Source of the DNA: Stomorhina lunata
Taxonomy: Eukaryota; Arthropoda; Insecta; Diptera; Rhiniidae
DNA length: 64,000 bases
Direction of reading: 5' to 3'
Assembly (NCBI GenBank): GCA_933228675.1
Contig: OW121740.1
Coordinates: forward strand, 34,950,292-35,014,291
Below are positions 13,200-25,002 of the stretch, one piece after another; position 1 is the first letter of the stretch, and each line of letters opens with the position of its first letter. The notes under the pieces are model-generated. The model saw only the letters and a list, made by a program, of their open reading frames with translations. It did no database searches and was not told the origin of the DNA. Position numbers and translations under genes: made by a program.

Positions 13200-14995
13200 G
13201 TATTCAGTTTTTTTTTATCGAAGAAATTTTCTCAAAAAAATTTGTCTATCGAAAAATATTCGATAAAATTTTTTGTAGAAAATTTTTTTTAAAAAACTTT
13301 ATATTGCAAACCTTGTGATAAAAAATTTTTCTACTAAAAAAATTTTGATAAACAAAATTTCGAAAGGGTTGATAACAAATTTTCTATAGACAAATTTTTG
13401 ATAAAAAAAATTTCTAGCGAAAAATTTTTCTATAAAGAAAAGTTTTCATAGAAATATTTTTCTATTGAAAACATTTTGATAATAAATTTGATATTGAAAC
13501 ATTTTTAATAAACAAATTTTCAAACGGGTTTTTCATATTTCAATTTTCCGTAGAAAAATTTTTGATTAAAAAATGTTCTATCGAAAAATTTAAAAACAAA
13601 ATTTTCTACATAAACATTTTTGACAAAAAAATTTCTATAGCAAAATTTTTGACAAAAAAGAATTCTATAGAAAAATTTTTGATAAAAAAATTTTCCATAG
13701 AAAAATTTTAGAAAAAAAAATTTTCTATAGAAAAATTTTTGATAAAAAAATTTTCTATAGAAAAATTTTTGGTAAAAAAATTTTCTATAGAAAAATTTTG
13801 GATAAAAAAATTTTCCATAGAAAACTTTTGGATAAAAAATTTGCTATACAAAAATTTTTGTTAAAAAAAATTCCTGTAGAAAAATTTTTGATAAAAAACT
13901 TTTCTATAGAAAAATTCTTGATAAAAAAAATTTTTTAGAAAAATTTTTGTAAGAAAATTTTTTTAGAAAAATTTTTGTAAGAAAATTTTCTACAGAAAAA
14001 TTTTTGATGAAAAAATTTTCTATAGAAAAATTTTTGATAAGACAATTTTCTGTAGAAAAATTTTTGATTAGAAAATTTCCTATAGAAAAATTTTTGAATA
14101 GAAAATTTTCTATAGAAAAATTTTTGATTAGAAAATTTTCTATAGAAAAATTGTTGATTAGAAAATTTTCTATAGACAAATTTATGATAAGAAAATTTAA
14201 ATTTAAATAGAAAATTTTTGATAAAAAAAATTTTCTATAGAAAAATTTTTGATAAAAAAATTTTCTATAGAAAAATTTTTGTTAAAAAAATTTTCTGTAG
14301 AAAAATTTTTGATAAAAAAGTTTTCTAGAAAAAATTTTGATAAAAAAAAGTTTTCTATAGAAAAATTTTTGCAAGAAAATTTTCTATAGAAAAATTTTTG
14401 TTAAAAAATTTTAAATAGAAAAATTTTTGATGAAAGAATTTTCTATTGAAAAATTTTGATAAGAAAATTTTCTATAGAAAAATTTTTGATAAGACAATTT
14501 TCTAAGAAAAATTTTTGTAAGAAAATTTTCTATAGAAACACTTTTGATAAAAAAATTTTCTATAGAAAAATTTTTGTTAAAAAATTTTCTGTTGAAAAAT
14601 TTTTGATAAAAAAATTTTCTATAGAAAAATTTTGAATAAAAGAATTTTCTTTAGAAAAATTTTTGTAAGAAAATTTTCATAGAAAAATTTTTGATAAAAA
14701 ATTTTTTATCAAAAAAATTTTCTATAGAAAAATTTTTGATAAAAAAATTTTCCATAGAAAAATTTTTGATAAAAAAATTTTCTATAGAAAAATTTTTATA
14801 AGAAAATTGTTTATAGAAAAATTTTTGATAAGAAAATTTAAATTTAATTAGAAAATTTTCAATAAAAAAATTTTTTATAAAAAAAATTTCTATGGAAAAA
14901 TTTTTGATAAAAAAAAATTTCTATAGAAAAGTTTTTGATACAAAAATTTTCTATAGAAAAATTTTTGATAAAAAAATTTTCTATAGAAACTTTAA
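13200..14995. repeat. A/T minisatellite, about 28-30 bp units
   Basis: Some sixty degenerate copies of a unit close to AAAAATTTTTGATAA followed by AAAATTTTCTATAG. Copies near 13,650-13,800 and 14,690-14,990 are most regular. ORFs on both strands (13,904-14,179 and 14,004-14,210) are repeat translations such as ENFLIKNFSI and are not genes. Confidence 0.9.
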
Positions 14996-15039
14996 AAAAA
15001 ACTTTTTTTAAAACATCAAAACTACACATTGAAAAAATA

Positions 15040-15610
15040 CCTATTTTAGTTTGAACAAAAAAAGTGAAACAAAAAAATGCTTTTGGACCGTGTAGCTCTG
15101 AGCTTGAAAAAACGATGAAAAAATATGCTTAATTTCCTATAATAACTATTATGGGTTTGAAGTTATTTAATTTGAAAAATAAAAAATCATCTTTTCTCTT
15201 CGACATTTTTTAGTTTTTGACCCATTGTGGTTTGATCAAAAGTGCTAATAAATCTGTATCTTTTAAACTGTAAGTCTGAGTTCATCAGTATGTATGAGAA
15301 AATTGTTAAGAAGGACCCAAGCTTTTTAAATTTTGGACTTATGGTTACCCAATGTTTACACAGGGTGAATCATTGGGCCTTAAAGTAGACCACCTCAGAA
15401 GTAAAAAAGTTTTTGTACCGTGTAGCTCTTTCAGTTATTGTTCAATATTTTTGATTTTTAACATTTTGGTTTGAAGAAACGAAGAAAAAACATGGTTACT
15501 TCACTATAATAACTTCTATGGGTTTTAAGTTATTTCATTTCAAAAATAAAAAATCATCTTTTCTCTTTGACTTTTTTTTTTAGTTTTTGACCCATTGTGC
15601 GTTCGATATT
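15040..15610. repeat. Tandem duplication, about 360 bp apart
   Basis: The segment with ACCGTGTAGCTCT, then AATAAAAAATCATCTTTTCTCT and TTTTTGACCCATTGTG occurs near 15,087-15,230 and again near 15,416-15,600 with moderate divergence. Confidence 0.7.
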
Positions 15611-15639
15611 AAACCCATATTTTTTTCAAAAATGCTGAC

Positions 15640-16740
15640 ATACAATCAACAGGTTAGGAAATAAAACAGTGCAACCCGTTTTTAAATATCTTGAACCGTT
15701 TAATGTGCAGAAATTTCCAAAGTCAAATATTTCTCGCTGATCGAAAAAAATGAATTTTTTTCTTAAAAAGATGTTATCAATTTTTTGCTTTTAACAAAGA
15801 AGTTTTTTATTAAAAGGTAATGTTTTATTATGAATTCGTTGAGAATGACGTGTTAGGATGATTTTAATTTATAAATTTAAGTCAGTGCAATATTCCCTTT
15901 ACGTAAAGCATTAAACGAAATTTGTCTAATTTTTAAGAAAATTTTTGTGTTCTCGAACATATAACAAAAATGTCAAGCCCATGTTGCAACTTTCTGAAAT
16001 GCACTTATATAGTCTCATATATTCATTTTAGATTTCAAAAAAAAAAAGTAGCTCGAATTTATAAACGAATCCAGAAAATCGAATTTTTTAATAAATGTCA
16101 AATTTCTAGACATCATAATTTTAATTACAAAAAAAGGTCACTTGGGTTTAATTTTGTAAAATTTTTTAAATTGTTTTTCAAAAACAATAAAATAAGCTTT
16201 ATAACCCCAAAAAAATATGTATGTATCTTGTACAGTTTTTCAGAAATTTAAAGTCAAATTTCAAAAATCGAATCGGTGTCACTTCTGAATTGATTGTTAT
16301 TTGATAGTCGTTATATTAAGTTTTGTAAAAAGAACTCCATTTTTTCGTATGAGATAAAAGGCTATTTTCATAAAAAAACTCAACTCTTTTATCTTTCATA
16401 AAACAAGGTGCACCCTAATCTAACTTTTGAAAATTTATGAGTAATAATAATTGCCTTCGTGTTCAGTTAAATTCTTTGAAAAAGAAAAACTTATTTAAAA
16501 TATTTGTTGACGACAACTTGTCTAAGTTAATCATATTTTCCATAGAAAAATATGAACACCGCTGACCCTGAGTTGGTTATTCACTGCAAGTTGGCAAACC
16601 GCAAAAAAAAAAAGAAATATTACAAAATTAAATTCATGCTGATGACAGCCTTGTGCAACCTTATGGCTTAAGTGTCATAAGCAAAAGTGCAAATGACGTG
16701 AATGAACTTTAAACTTTTAGAGGGAAATGTGAAAAAAATA
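15640..16740. other. AT-rich, no gene seen
   Basis: The ORF at 15,970-16,251 (93 codons) has no motif and a Lys/Phe/Ile composition expected from AT-rich noise. Confidence 0.5.
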
Positions 16741-16754
16741 TTAGAGAGATTTAA

Positions 16755-17405
16755 ACATTAGACTAAAGGCCATAAGAGCAACAAGACCCCGGACAATGAC
16801 AATATCTTAGCGGAGATGCTATTATTACGAACACCGGCCAGACTGTGGCACCCATTTTTGTGTTAAATATCGGAAGAAGAAGCTCTATCAACCTCCTGGA
16901 ATGAAGGTATACTAGTCAAAATACCAAAAAAGGGTGACTCCAAAGACTGCAATAACTACAGGGGAGTAACACTTCTTCCAATACCGAGCAAAATACTAAG
17001 TCGAGTAATTTTGAATAGAACGTCTGACGCAGTTTCTGAAACACTCCGCGAAAATCAGTTTGGGTTCCGGGAGAATAGATCTTGTGTTGATCTAATCAAC
17101 ACAGTAAGAATAGTACTGGAGCAATGTAATGAATTCCGCACCCCCATTTACCAAGCGTTTATCGACTTTATGAAGGCTTTCGACAGTGTCAACAGGTGCT
17201 ATCTATGGAGAATTTTAGAAAACCGTAATATGCCCATGAAAATTCTGAACTTAATTCGGGTAATATACGTGGACTTTAAATGTCGGGTTCTACATAAAGG
17301 TAAATTGTCTAATCTGTTCGCAGTTACTATTGGAGAAAGACATGTAATGCGCACGACACTGAATGATAGACATTTTATCCAATGGACACCCTTTAAATTG
17401 TTTTA
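16755..17405 (+). mobile_element. LINE family 1, copy 2, RT part
   Basis: Homologous to 3,190-3,780: PGNDNILAEML, the SKILSRVILNR block, then a clean 131-codon frame from 17,011 with ENQFGFRENRSCVDLINT and AFIDFMKAFDSVNR (RT motif A, catalytic Asp present) and CRVLHKGKLS. Similarity stops near 17,405, where satellite DNA begins; the 3' part of the same element resumes at about 18,155. It is therefore one LINE split by later insertions. Confidence 0.8.
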
Positions 17406-17484
17406 GAAACAATGTTTTCGAAATAAGTTCCAGACTATCCAATATAAAGGTCGAAACTATCGCCCGTACTCGATTATCTACTAT

Positions 17485-17842
17485 ATAGTCGAGACAATCG
17501 ACTAAAGTAGTAGAGACAATCGACTAAAGTAGTCGAGACAATCGAATATAGTATTCGAGACTCTCGATTATAGTAATTGAGACTCTCGACTATGGCAGTT
17601 GAGAAACTTGACTATAGCAGTCAAGACTCTCGACTATATTAGTCGAGACACTTGGCGATAGTAGTTGAGACTGTTAACTAAAGTTGACGAGACTCTTGGC
17701 TATAGTTGTCGAGCCATTGACTACAGTAGTCGAGACACTCGACAAAAGTAGTGAAGAGTCTCGACTATAGTAGTCGAGACACTCGACTATATTTATCTAA
17801 ATACTCGACAATAGTAGTGGAGACTCTCGACTATAGTAGTGC
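17485..17842. repeat. 22-bp quasi-palindromic satellite, about 16 units
   Basis: Unit close to AGTCGAGACACTCGACTATAGT. Each unit carries CTCGACTA and its inverse TAGTCGAG, so every monomer can pair with its neighbour. It lies between the RT part of LINE copy 2 and a mariner tail. Confidence 0.85.
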
Positions 17843-17845
17843 GAT

Positions 17846-18150
17846 CTTTGGGGTTTTTTGAAGTCGATGTTTTACGCGAGTAAACCAACGATGACTCAAG
17901 CCTTAAAAGAGGAAATTGAACGCTGCATTAATGAAATACCGCAGCATTTATGCAAAAAGGTCATTGAAAATTACATTAAAAGATCGCGTGTGTGCCAGCA
18001 AAGCCGCGGCGGCCATCTGCACGATATCTTGTTCCATACATAACCTCATTCTGTCTAATTTACGATATAATAAAGTTTCGAGATTTTTTTTTTTAATATT
18101 TAATTTAAAATTTAAAAATTGCGTTCTAGTTGGGACACCCTTTTTAACTT
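17846..18150 (+). pseudogene. mariner transposase C-terminus plus 3' terminal region
   Basis: The frame from about 17,850 reads WGFLKSMFYASKPTMTQALK and continues to VCQQSRGGHLHDILFHT and a stop, a typical Tc1/mariner C-terminus beginning just after the third catalytic Asp region. The 3' UTR ends in GTTGGGACACCCTTTTTAA, which fits a terminal inverted repeat next to a TA target. The 5' two thirds of the transposase are missing; the satellite lies where they should be. Confidence 0.75.
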
Positions 18151-18154
18151 TAAT

Positions 18155-18565
18155 GTCAAGTCCTTCTTGTATTACGGCTGCGAAACTTAGAAACGCACAA
18201 ATGGCACCGATAAGCGCCTACAAACCTTTGCAAACAAATGCTTGCGGCAAATCCTTAATATATGGTGGCCGAATCGCATAAGATATGAAGATCTACTTAA
18301 CGCTACAAACCAAATTCCTTCTGTTATAGAGGTGTGTCAACGGAATTGGCGGTGGATAGGTCACACACTTCGAAGTGTGTGCTTCGCTGGAATCCACAAA
18401 GAAGCGGACATCGTCCACCAGCACCTATTAGAACGTGGAGAAGGTCAATTGATGCGGAGTTACAAGCAGCAAACTATTCATGCCTAACATCTCGCAATAG
18501 AGTTTGATATAAAAGGATGGTTGAGGCCCTAGGCTCCACGGGGAGTCAATAATAACAGAAGAAGT
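18155..18565 (+). mobile_element. LINE family 1, copy 2, 3' part
   Basis: Starts at VKSFLYYGCET, then CLRQILNIWWPNRIRYEDLL and CQRNWRWIGHTLRS, the conserved C-terminal segment of many LINE ORF2 proteins. A 3' tail GGATGGTTGAGGCCCTAGGC lies at about 18,513. The same tail is at 4,368, 6,636 (partial) and 20,328, giving four copies in the window. Confidence 0.8.
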
Positions 18566-18579
18566 AGACATTAGATTAG

Positions 18580-18810
18580 ATGGGGTGATGTAGGGAATGT
18601 TGGATACCAAGCAACGATTCTGATTGGTCTTAACTTGATAAGCCCAGACTTATCTTGGTTATCCTTTATTTCAACTGTGGACCTATGATGTATAGCCCGG
18701 GAAATTACGCTAACGCTTGTTAGTGTAGTGAGAGGAGAAACTTTCAAAGCTTAGTCTACGAAATTGGAGATAGAAGCGAATGGAATTCTAAAATAAGCTC
18801 GACGTTTGAC
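18580..18810 (+). repeat. Dispersed repeat (GATGTAGGGGATGTT family) and LINE family 2 scrap
   Basis: GATGTAGGGAATGTTGGATACCAAGC followed by AACTTGATAAGCCCAGACTTATC matches copies in the acyl-CoA oxidase intron (32,640 and 32,900). At 18,750-18,803 a piece of the LINE family 2 3' end (GACCTAAACAG) follows. Confidence 0.65.
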
Positions 18811-19640
18811 CTAAACAGACATCAGATTACACTTAGCTTTGAGACTTCAGTGGGAACTATATCGGAGTTTACCTTAAAAACTCAAATCGAATTAGTTCTT
18901 GACAGAGTTTAAAGGGTTTACTTTTTCTCTTTCCGTCAAAACTTTGACCGCTTAGAGTCGCTTTTAGCCGAACCAAAACCAATGCCATTTCCTGCTTTAG
19001 ATATCATAGATATTTAGCCATATATGTATAGCAGTCTTAAGACTTTTCGAATTTAACTTACATATCTTTACTGATCTCTACTTACATTTTTACTTCCACT
19101 TTGTTTGAATTTATCATTCACGTAAAACCAACAAAATAATTTAGATATTTCCATTTGGGTCATCTTTTCTCATAATATAAAATACATATTTTCTTAATTA
19201 TGAGTAAGTCTATATAAATTTCCCACAATAACCGCAAGACACTCACGATATTAATAAATAAATATCAATAAATATTGATTGAAGTACTTTCTAAACTTGA
19301 TTATAGATAAAAGCTGTAAATTTGAGGCTTTAGCGGAAACTTCTAAAAGAAAAGTTGGCAACACTTTTTGTTGATATACCCTACGCGACGATAGCTAATG
19401 GCATGGTTTGATAATGTTTGTAACAAGCAAAATATTGGTCGAATAATAATCATAAAGTAAAAGTGATTAGCTCAGAAACGAAGATGATTTGCCGGTATCT
19501 CTTTTTAAGTTAATCCTTTTTAGTTTAATCCATAGATACATACATATTGGGAATCGCTGTCTATGTTCACTTTTCTCGATTTATATCGAGTTTTCTCAGA
19601 GTTGTTACAGATGGGATCTCATCAAACGAGTTAAGGATTC
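18811..19640. other. No gene seen; start of a common dispersed repeat near 19,375
   Basis: At about 19,375-19,450, GATATACCCTACGCGACGATAG followed by TGTTTGTAACAAGCAAAATATTGG resembles the head of the dispersed repeat seen best at 38,310-39,020. Nothing else was recognised. Confidence 0.45.
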
Positions 19641-19925
19641 ATTTATCGGGACCGCAATTAATTAAATGGCCTATATTTACAATCTGTTGACGTCAAAGGC
19701 CTTTAGTAGGCCAACCGATCTTTAGTAGGCCAAGCTTTAAAATATTTTCTTCTACTTTGTCTTTCCATCGAAGTTTCAGACGTTCTTTTCTACGAGTTCC
19801 CGAGGGAACGAACACGCCGTTGCTGCTTAATGCATTTTACTATATCGATGTCAGCATATAGCTCATACAGCTCATGGTTCATTCGATAGCGATTTCAATG
19901 TTGACGAAGACTAGTCCAAAAATTT
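19640..19925 (-). mobile_element. LINE family 2, 3' fragment
   Basis: Minus-strand match to 42,765-43,110: GGCCTATATTTACAA, then TCTTCTACTTTGTCTTTCCATCGAAG, then GCATATAGCTCATACAGCTCATGGTT. Internally rearranged (a small AGTAGGCCAA duplication near 19,700). Confidence 0.75.
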
Positions 19926-19949
19926 TTCTAAATTGCGGTTATAGTTGGC

Positions 19950-20380
19950 TATGCTTGGAGGCTATGGCGCAAACCCGTCGCCACACATCAATGTGGATAA
20001 CGAGGACAACTCGAATGTTAAGTTAATCTTGTATAACGGTTGAGAAACTTGGAAACGCAGAAAAGCCATCATTATGCGCCTGCAAATCTTTGCAAATAAA
20101 TGCTTAATGCAAATCCTTAATATCCAAATTGCACAAGAAATGAAGATCTACTAAATGCGACAAACCAAATCCCTGCTTCTTTAGAGGTATGTCAGCGAAA
20201 ATGGCGGCCACAAACTTCGAAGGCCAAATATCAACATTGCTCGACAAGCGCTTCGTTGGAATATACAGGGAAGGTGGTACACCTGCAGGGTCAATTAGTG
20301 CGGAATTGTAATAGAGTCCGATATAAAGGATGATTAAGGCCCTTTGCTTCACTGGGAGTCAAGGTAACAGAAGAAGAAGA
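19950..20380 (+). mobile_element. LINE family 1, copy 3, 3' part
   Basis: GGAGGCTATGGCGCAAACCC at about 19,960 matches 3,970. After an internal deletion it resumes with the GGTTGAGAAACTTGGAAACGC segment and ends with the family tail GGCCCTTTGCTTCACTGGGA at 20,338. Frames are broken. Confidence 0.75.
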
Positions 20381-20399
20381 AGGATTATGTTTAAAATGC

Positions 20400-21630
20400 G
20401 GTATCAAGAATGACAACTTCGCTCGGAGACCCTTTAGGTCCATTGTGATCGTTACATGATAGAAAGAGAAAGAGTAGACTGTTTAATGGTAGAGTCTTAA
20501 TCTAAGCTATCTGAGTCCAACTAAAAACCCATAAACATTGCTCAGTTTATACTGTTAGATGTCTTGAACTTTCACGTGGAATTTGATTCCTAGAAAGCAA
20601 CGAATCCAATTTTGGAGGATAGTGATTTGGTGCCTAGGAACATAAGAATCTGATTTTGAAGCATAGGACAGTGACAGAGATTTAACATATTCCGACGAGT
20701 CCTCATCATCCTAGGGTTAAGGGCGCAGTGGCCTATTATTATGAATTCGCATCTTCTTTAATATACGCGTATTTCCTCCAAAGATTAGAGATTTCGTTTC
20801 CGAAAACCGTAGGTTAGTGTTAGGTTTTGAAGACAATGTCAAAAATTACTCTTTGATTCGGAGACCCTGTGGGTTCATTGTGATTCTTCCATAAAAGAAA
20901 AGAGTGAGAGAGTATAGTGTTTATCTAAGCTATTTGAATCCAGACATGAAGCCCAGAACAATACTCAGTTTAAATTGTTGGATGTCTTGAAGTTCGTAGT
21001 GGGATTTGGTACCTATAAAAATAAGAATCTGATTTTAGAGGATAGAAAAGTGACAGAGAATATCTTCAACCTATTTAAACGAGTCTTTGTCAGCCTAGAG
21101 TTTAGGGCACAGTAGCCTGTTAGTATGATTTGTATAAGATCGTTGCAGTGCTCTTACACTGTTCTATCGCTACTATATATAATGACATGTGTTCTGAATC
21201 TCGTTCCCGAAAACCGTAGGTTAGGGTTAGGTTTGAAAGGCTGTATCAAGAATGACACCATCACTAGGAGATGTATTGTGATCATTCCATGATATAGCTT
21301 TATTTAGGCCATCTGCGTTCAGCAGTGAAGCCCACAATATAACTCAGCTTACGCTGTTGGATGCCTTAAAGTTCCTAGTGGAATTTGATTCAAGATACCC
21401 AACAATCCGATTTCGAAGAATAGGACAGTGACAGAGGATATATTCAACCGATTCAAGTCAAGACAAGACAAGTCCTCATCAGCCAAGATTTCTCAGTTTA
21501 CATTGTTGGATGTCTCAAAGTTTCTTGTGGAGTTTTCTTCCTAGAAACCTAAGAATCTGATTTTGGAGGATAGGATAGTGACGGAGAATATGTTTAACTG
21601 AACAGCCTAGAGTTTAAAACACGATGGTTA
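20400..21630. repeat. Degenerate tandem repeat, period about 400-435 bp
   Basis: The anchor GAGACCC.TTNGGTCCATTGTGATC occurs near 20,426 and 20,861 and is damaged near 21,268. CTGTTGGATGTCTTGAA-type and AGGATAGGACAGTGACAGAG-type segments occur in each unit and again, partially, at 21,490-21,600. The boundary GTAGGTTAGGGTTAGGTTT is the reverse complement of the AACCTAACCT ends of the RNase H-type LINEs here, so the unit probably derives from a LINE 3' end. Confidence 0.75.
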
Positions 21631-21639
21631 TAAAAGTAT

Positions 21640-22900
21640 GCCTTTAATTGGTTCTACTAAGAAATAACCTTATATTTTAGGGGTCATTCCTAAAGGCTCG
21701 TCCAAGAGAAAGTTTTTGCTAATATTACTACAACACTAATTGATTGTAGGGTATCATAAGGTCACCCTTATCAACATTAATATTTTCTTACTCATTTTTT
21801 TGTTTAATAACTTCTAATGATTTATTTTTACCTTTATCTAGAAATGGTACGATCATTATTCATTTTGTTAACGAAAAGGTATGAACAAATTCAAAAAAAA
21901 TTAAGAGTTATTTGTTTAATGAAAAATCGAAAAAAAAACAACAACAAAAAAACACAATTTTGATAATGAAAAAACGTTAAAGAGAAATGCACAATGGGAT
22001 ATAAACGGAAAAGTTTAAAAAAGACATAAACGAATTAACTGAAAAAAATGAATGAATTAATGAATGGCCATACATTAAAGACTGACCCATCATTATTAAT
22101 GAGCACTGGACGAGATGTTTAAGAATTTTCTATTGTCATTTTGGACTGCCAAAAAAAAAACAAGCTTTACACACAAACAATAAACAAAATAAATATTGTA
22201 GAATCAATTTGAAAACTCTTGAAGAAATTTTCAAAATTCACACACAATTTTAAGTGTTTAAACATCCAACAACAACAAACAAATAAATATATAAATAAAG
22301 TAGTACAAATATACATTTATAAGGTGCAAAACTATTAAAATTTAAAGCAAACAAAACTGATAAATTCAACAAAAATTTTCAATACATATTTATTTTGATC
22401 TTTTCACATATAGACCGGTTTTGAAAACTGACAAAAAAAAGACGAGAAAAAATAAACAAATAATAAAGATAATTGTTTATAATTGACATAGACCGGCCGT
22501 CACACAGTGGGGGCGTTTGATAAAAAATTTGAAAAAATGTATGTTACTTTTTTATCACTGGTATTTGCCTTAAATCATTAAAAAATTTAAAAAATCCTTT
22601 TGGAACCACTAATCATTTCTTAGAATGACTTTAGTTTTGATCCCTTCCGAAAAGTGGTTTGATGAGGTCATCAAAATAGCCATTTTTTCTGAGATCTTAG
22701 TTGTACAACTTAGCTTTTTTCAATTGCTGGCTGTAACGGTAAATGGTATGTAGTCGAAGTAAATATATCGTAGATTTCTTACAATAGGTTTACGAGACCA
22801 ATTCTCGTCATTTGCGGGAGGTTTTACTTTTCTGCATTAATTTGAAGAAATTTGAGGCTGAGACTCATCCAATGCCCTCAAATACCTTTGGTAAGGCCGC
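21640..22900. other. AT-rich, no gene seen
   Basis: A- and T-rich sequence without ORFs of note. Short stretch TGTAGGGTATCATAAGGTC near 21,747 resembles the tail of the 38-kb dispersed repeat. Confidence 0.5.
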
Positions 22901-22934
22901 TATTAAGGAAATAACTTGCCGAGAGTAGTAATAA

Positions 22935-23425
22935 CTCGGTCATGCTACCACATCGACGGCCAATATTCACGGTTCCAAGGTCATGCCCTGTATTTGATGG
23001 GATAATGTGTTGTTAAATCCGACTGAAACAATCACAGCCGATCGTTATCGAACGCAATTAATGTGTTTGAGCCGACCATTGAAAGTGATTTTACAGCATA
23101 ACCCTCATGTTGCGAAAGTGGTCAAAACATACTTGGAAACGTTGATATGAACAGTCATACCCCAGCCGCCGTATTCTCCGAGCGTTGAAAGTAATTTTAC
23201 AGAGAAAGTGGTCAAGACATACTTGGAAACGTTGGAATGAATAACCCTTCCCCACCCGCCGTATTCTTCAGACGTTGCTCCCTCCGACAATCACTTGTTT
23301 CGATCAATGTGTACCATGGTCCGACTGTCCAGCACTTCCGGTCTTATAAAGAAGTAAAAAATTGGATCAATTCGTGGATCGCTTCAAAAGATAATAACTT
23401 TTATCAATGCGGAATCTCTGTTTGA
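22935..23425 (+). pseudogene. mariner (DD34D type) transposase remnant
   Basis: Fragments read GHATTSTANIHGSKVMPCI, then NPTETITADRYRTQLMCLSR, then VAKVVKTYLETL, HPPYSSDVAPSDNHLFRSM, FRSYKEVKNWINSWIASKD. This is the middle and C-terminal part of a mariner transposase; the third Asp (PSD) survives but the HDNARPH motif with the second Asp is lost (QHNPHV). A stretch of about 110 bp covering KTYLETL..HPPYS is present twice (about 23,110-23,180 and 23,200-23,275). Several stops. Confidence 0.85.
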
Positions 23426-23429
23426 TCTC

Positions 23430-24420
23430 TGGTAAGATGTAATGGATCCACGTTTTGTAAATATTTAGTTACAAAATTTGCGAAATCATCAAGTTCACAA
23501 TCTTTCTTATTTATTAGCGACAATTGTTTAAATTCTTTCGGATGTAGAGACCTCAACTGGGTGTCCAGAACGTTTGACATGTTCCAAACGTCTTTTACGG
23601 TGAGAATCCACTTCCCCAGCAAAGCCTTGTTTTGAGTGATAGTTTTTTCCCAAAATTCTGACGAAATTCACTTGATTTCGAGCTTCCGGACTGCGTACAG
23701 GACGAAGGTGCTGTAGGCTAAAGATATTAGGGATCTAGTTCCAGAAAATTTCTAGAACGCATACATTTGTAGTCGACTGTCCAGTAGATCGTACAACACG
23801 TTACAGAGAAAACTCGTTCTTTAGCCGGTCTGTCTCGTTTTAAGTTTCGATATAATACAAAATACATGTTGCACTCTCAACTAATTGCTTCTCCCGACTT
23901 ATCTCCGAGATCCCACCATACTGTTACCCTTTCTTGAACACGGTCGAATTACTCCTAAATAGACTTTGAAGCACCGGCCCATACATGAAAGTTGTATTCC
24001 AGTTTTAGTTGGGTATAAACGGTATGAATAGTAAGGACTTAAGGTGGAAGGAAGTGCACCGTTAAAAAAAACCGAGTCACTTAAATGCTTTCTTCGACAC
24101 TTGAAAAGCGTGTTAAGTCCAGAATATCAAGAACTTCTGATGTTATATCACCCAAAGTAACAGATGACGAAACATTATCGGCTATAGGTTTTTGTATTAA
24201 TGTATAGCATTGAGTCTTTCTGGCATTTAAATCCTGGACTAGTTCAGAAATTGAAATTAGGTCCGAATTTGAAGTATCATTCATGTTCTGCCTATATTCC
24301 TCTATATCCAAGAGGTTTGGCCTGTAGCAGAATGAATACGAATGGCAAATGTTGATATCATCTACAAAAGAGCCATCACATGCCCCTTTTGCTGCCCCTT
24401 TAGTCTTTCAGATGGTACCT
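23430..24420 (-). other. Unassigned; possibly part of the hAT relic
   Basis: Two minus ORFs (23,404-23,622, 72 codons; 24,081-24,311, 76 codons, with DIEEYRQNMNDTSNSDLISI) have non-random composition and may belong to the hAT element to the right, but no diagnostic motif is seen. No function assigned. Confidence 0.35.
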
Positions 24421-24426
24421 ATTTTC

Positions 24427-24940
24427 CTACCATTGTAAGGTACTTAAAATCGATCCTGTGAAGTTTGGGAAATTGCGATAATATTTCCAAATATACAACG
24501 GATTTTCATTGAGTCTTTCAACTGGAGTTCTCAAATAAAGTTCATCAGACAATGTCGGTCTTATTGCTTTTTCAATTTTTATGAACCGGTTTATAATGGC
24601 TGGACTTTTCAGAGTCACATTCAATATTTTCATTTTGTAAAAGAGTATTTTTCATTAGTTCCTTGATTTTTGATACAGTATTGGCAACGGCTATTGCATC
24701 ATTAAAATGCATTTTTTCAAATCGCCAGTCTAAAATTGTTTGTTTGACAATAGGAGTCATATATTCTATGGAACCCATTCATTTGAAAACTCTTGCTGAA
24801 GTAATTTTTGCACTTCTTTTGCCGCAGGTTCTTCTGGAATAACTAAAGTAATATTGGAAATCATACATCGGACTAAAGGTATAATTTTGCTAATGGTGCA
24901 GTACTTATCCGCAGAAACCTCTTTCGTAGCTGCTTCTATA
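24427..24940 (-). pseudogene. hAT transposase remnant 1, C-proximal part
   Basis: Minus-strand frames in order: AATKEVSADKYCTISKIIPLVRCM, EPAAKEVQKLLQQEF, YMTPIVKQTILDWRFEKMHF, then ENPLYIWKYY. The order SEEKY..ISKIIPL, then a DPRFKK-like LDWRFEKMHF, then PLxxW is that of ZBED-like hAT transposases. Frameshifts separate the pieces. Its N-proximal part lies at 26,096-26,320, separated by inserted elements. Confidence 0.75.
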
Positions 24941-25002
24941 CATACATGATTCCCACGACATTCCGATTGGAACAAGGGGTACTTCTTTCAGACAGTGAGT
25001 TG
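24941..25002 (-). mobile_element. SINE body fragment
   Basis: On the minus strand CACTGTCTGAAAGAAGTACC followed by CCTTGTTCCAATCGGAATGT matches the SINE body at 33,352-33,405 and 33,550-33,602. It lies between hAT remnant 1 and the inserted hAT element. Confidence 0.65.

Noticed and set aside
13904..14210. ORFs with ENFLIKNFSI repeats
   Set aside because: Same reason: translation of the 13-15 kb minisatellite.
20810..21240. GGTTAGGGTTAGG-like words as telomeric repeat
   Set aside because: Only one or two units, flies lack this telomere type, and the words are the reverse complement of LINE 3' ends seen at 48,058 and 60,394.
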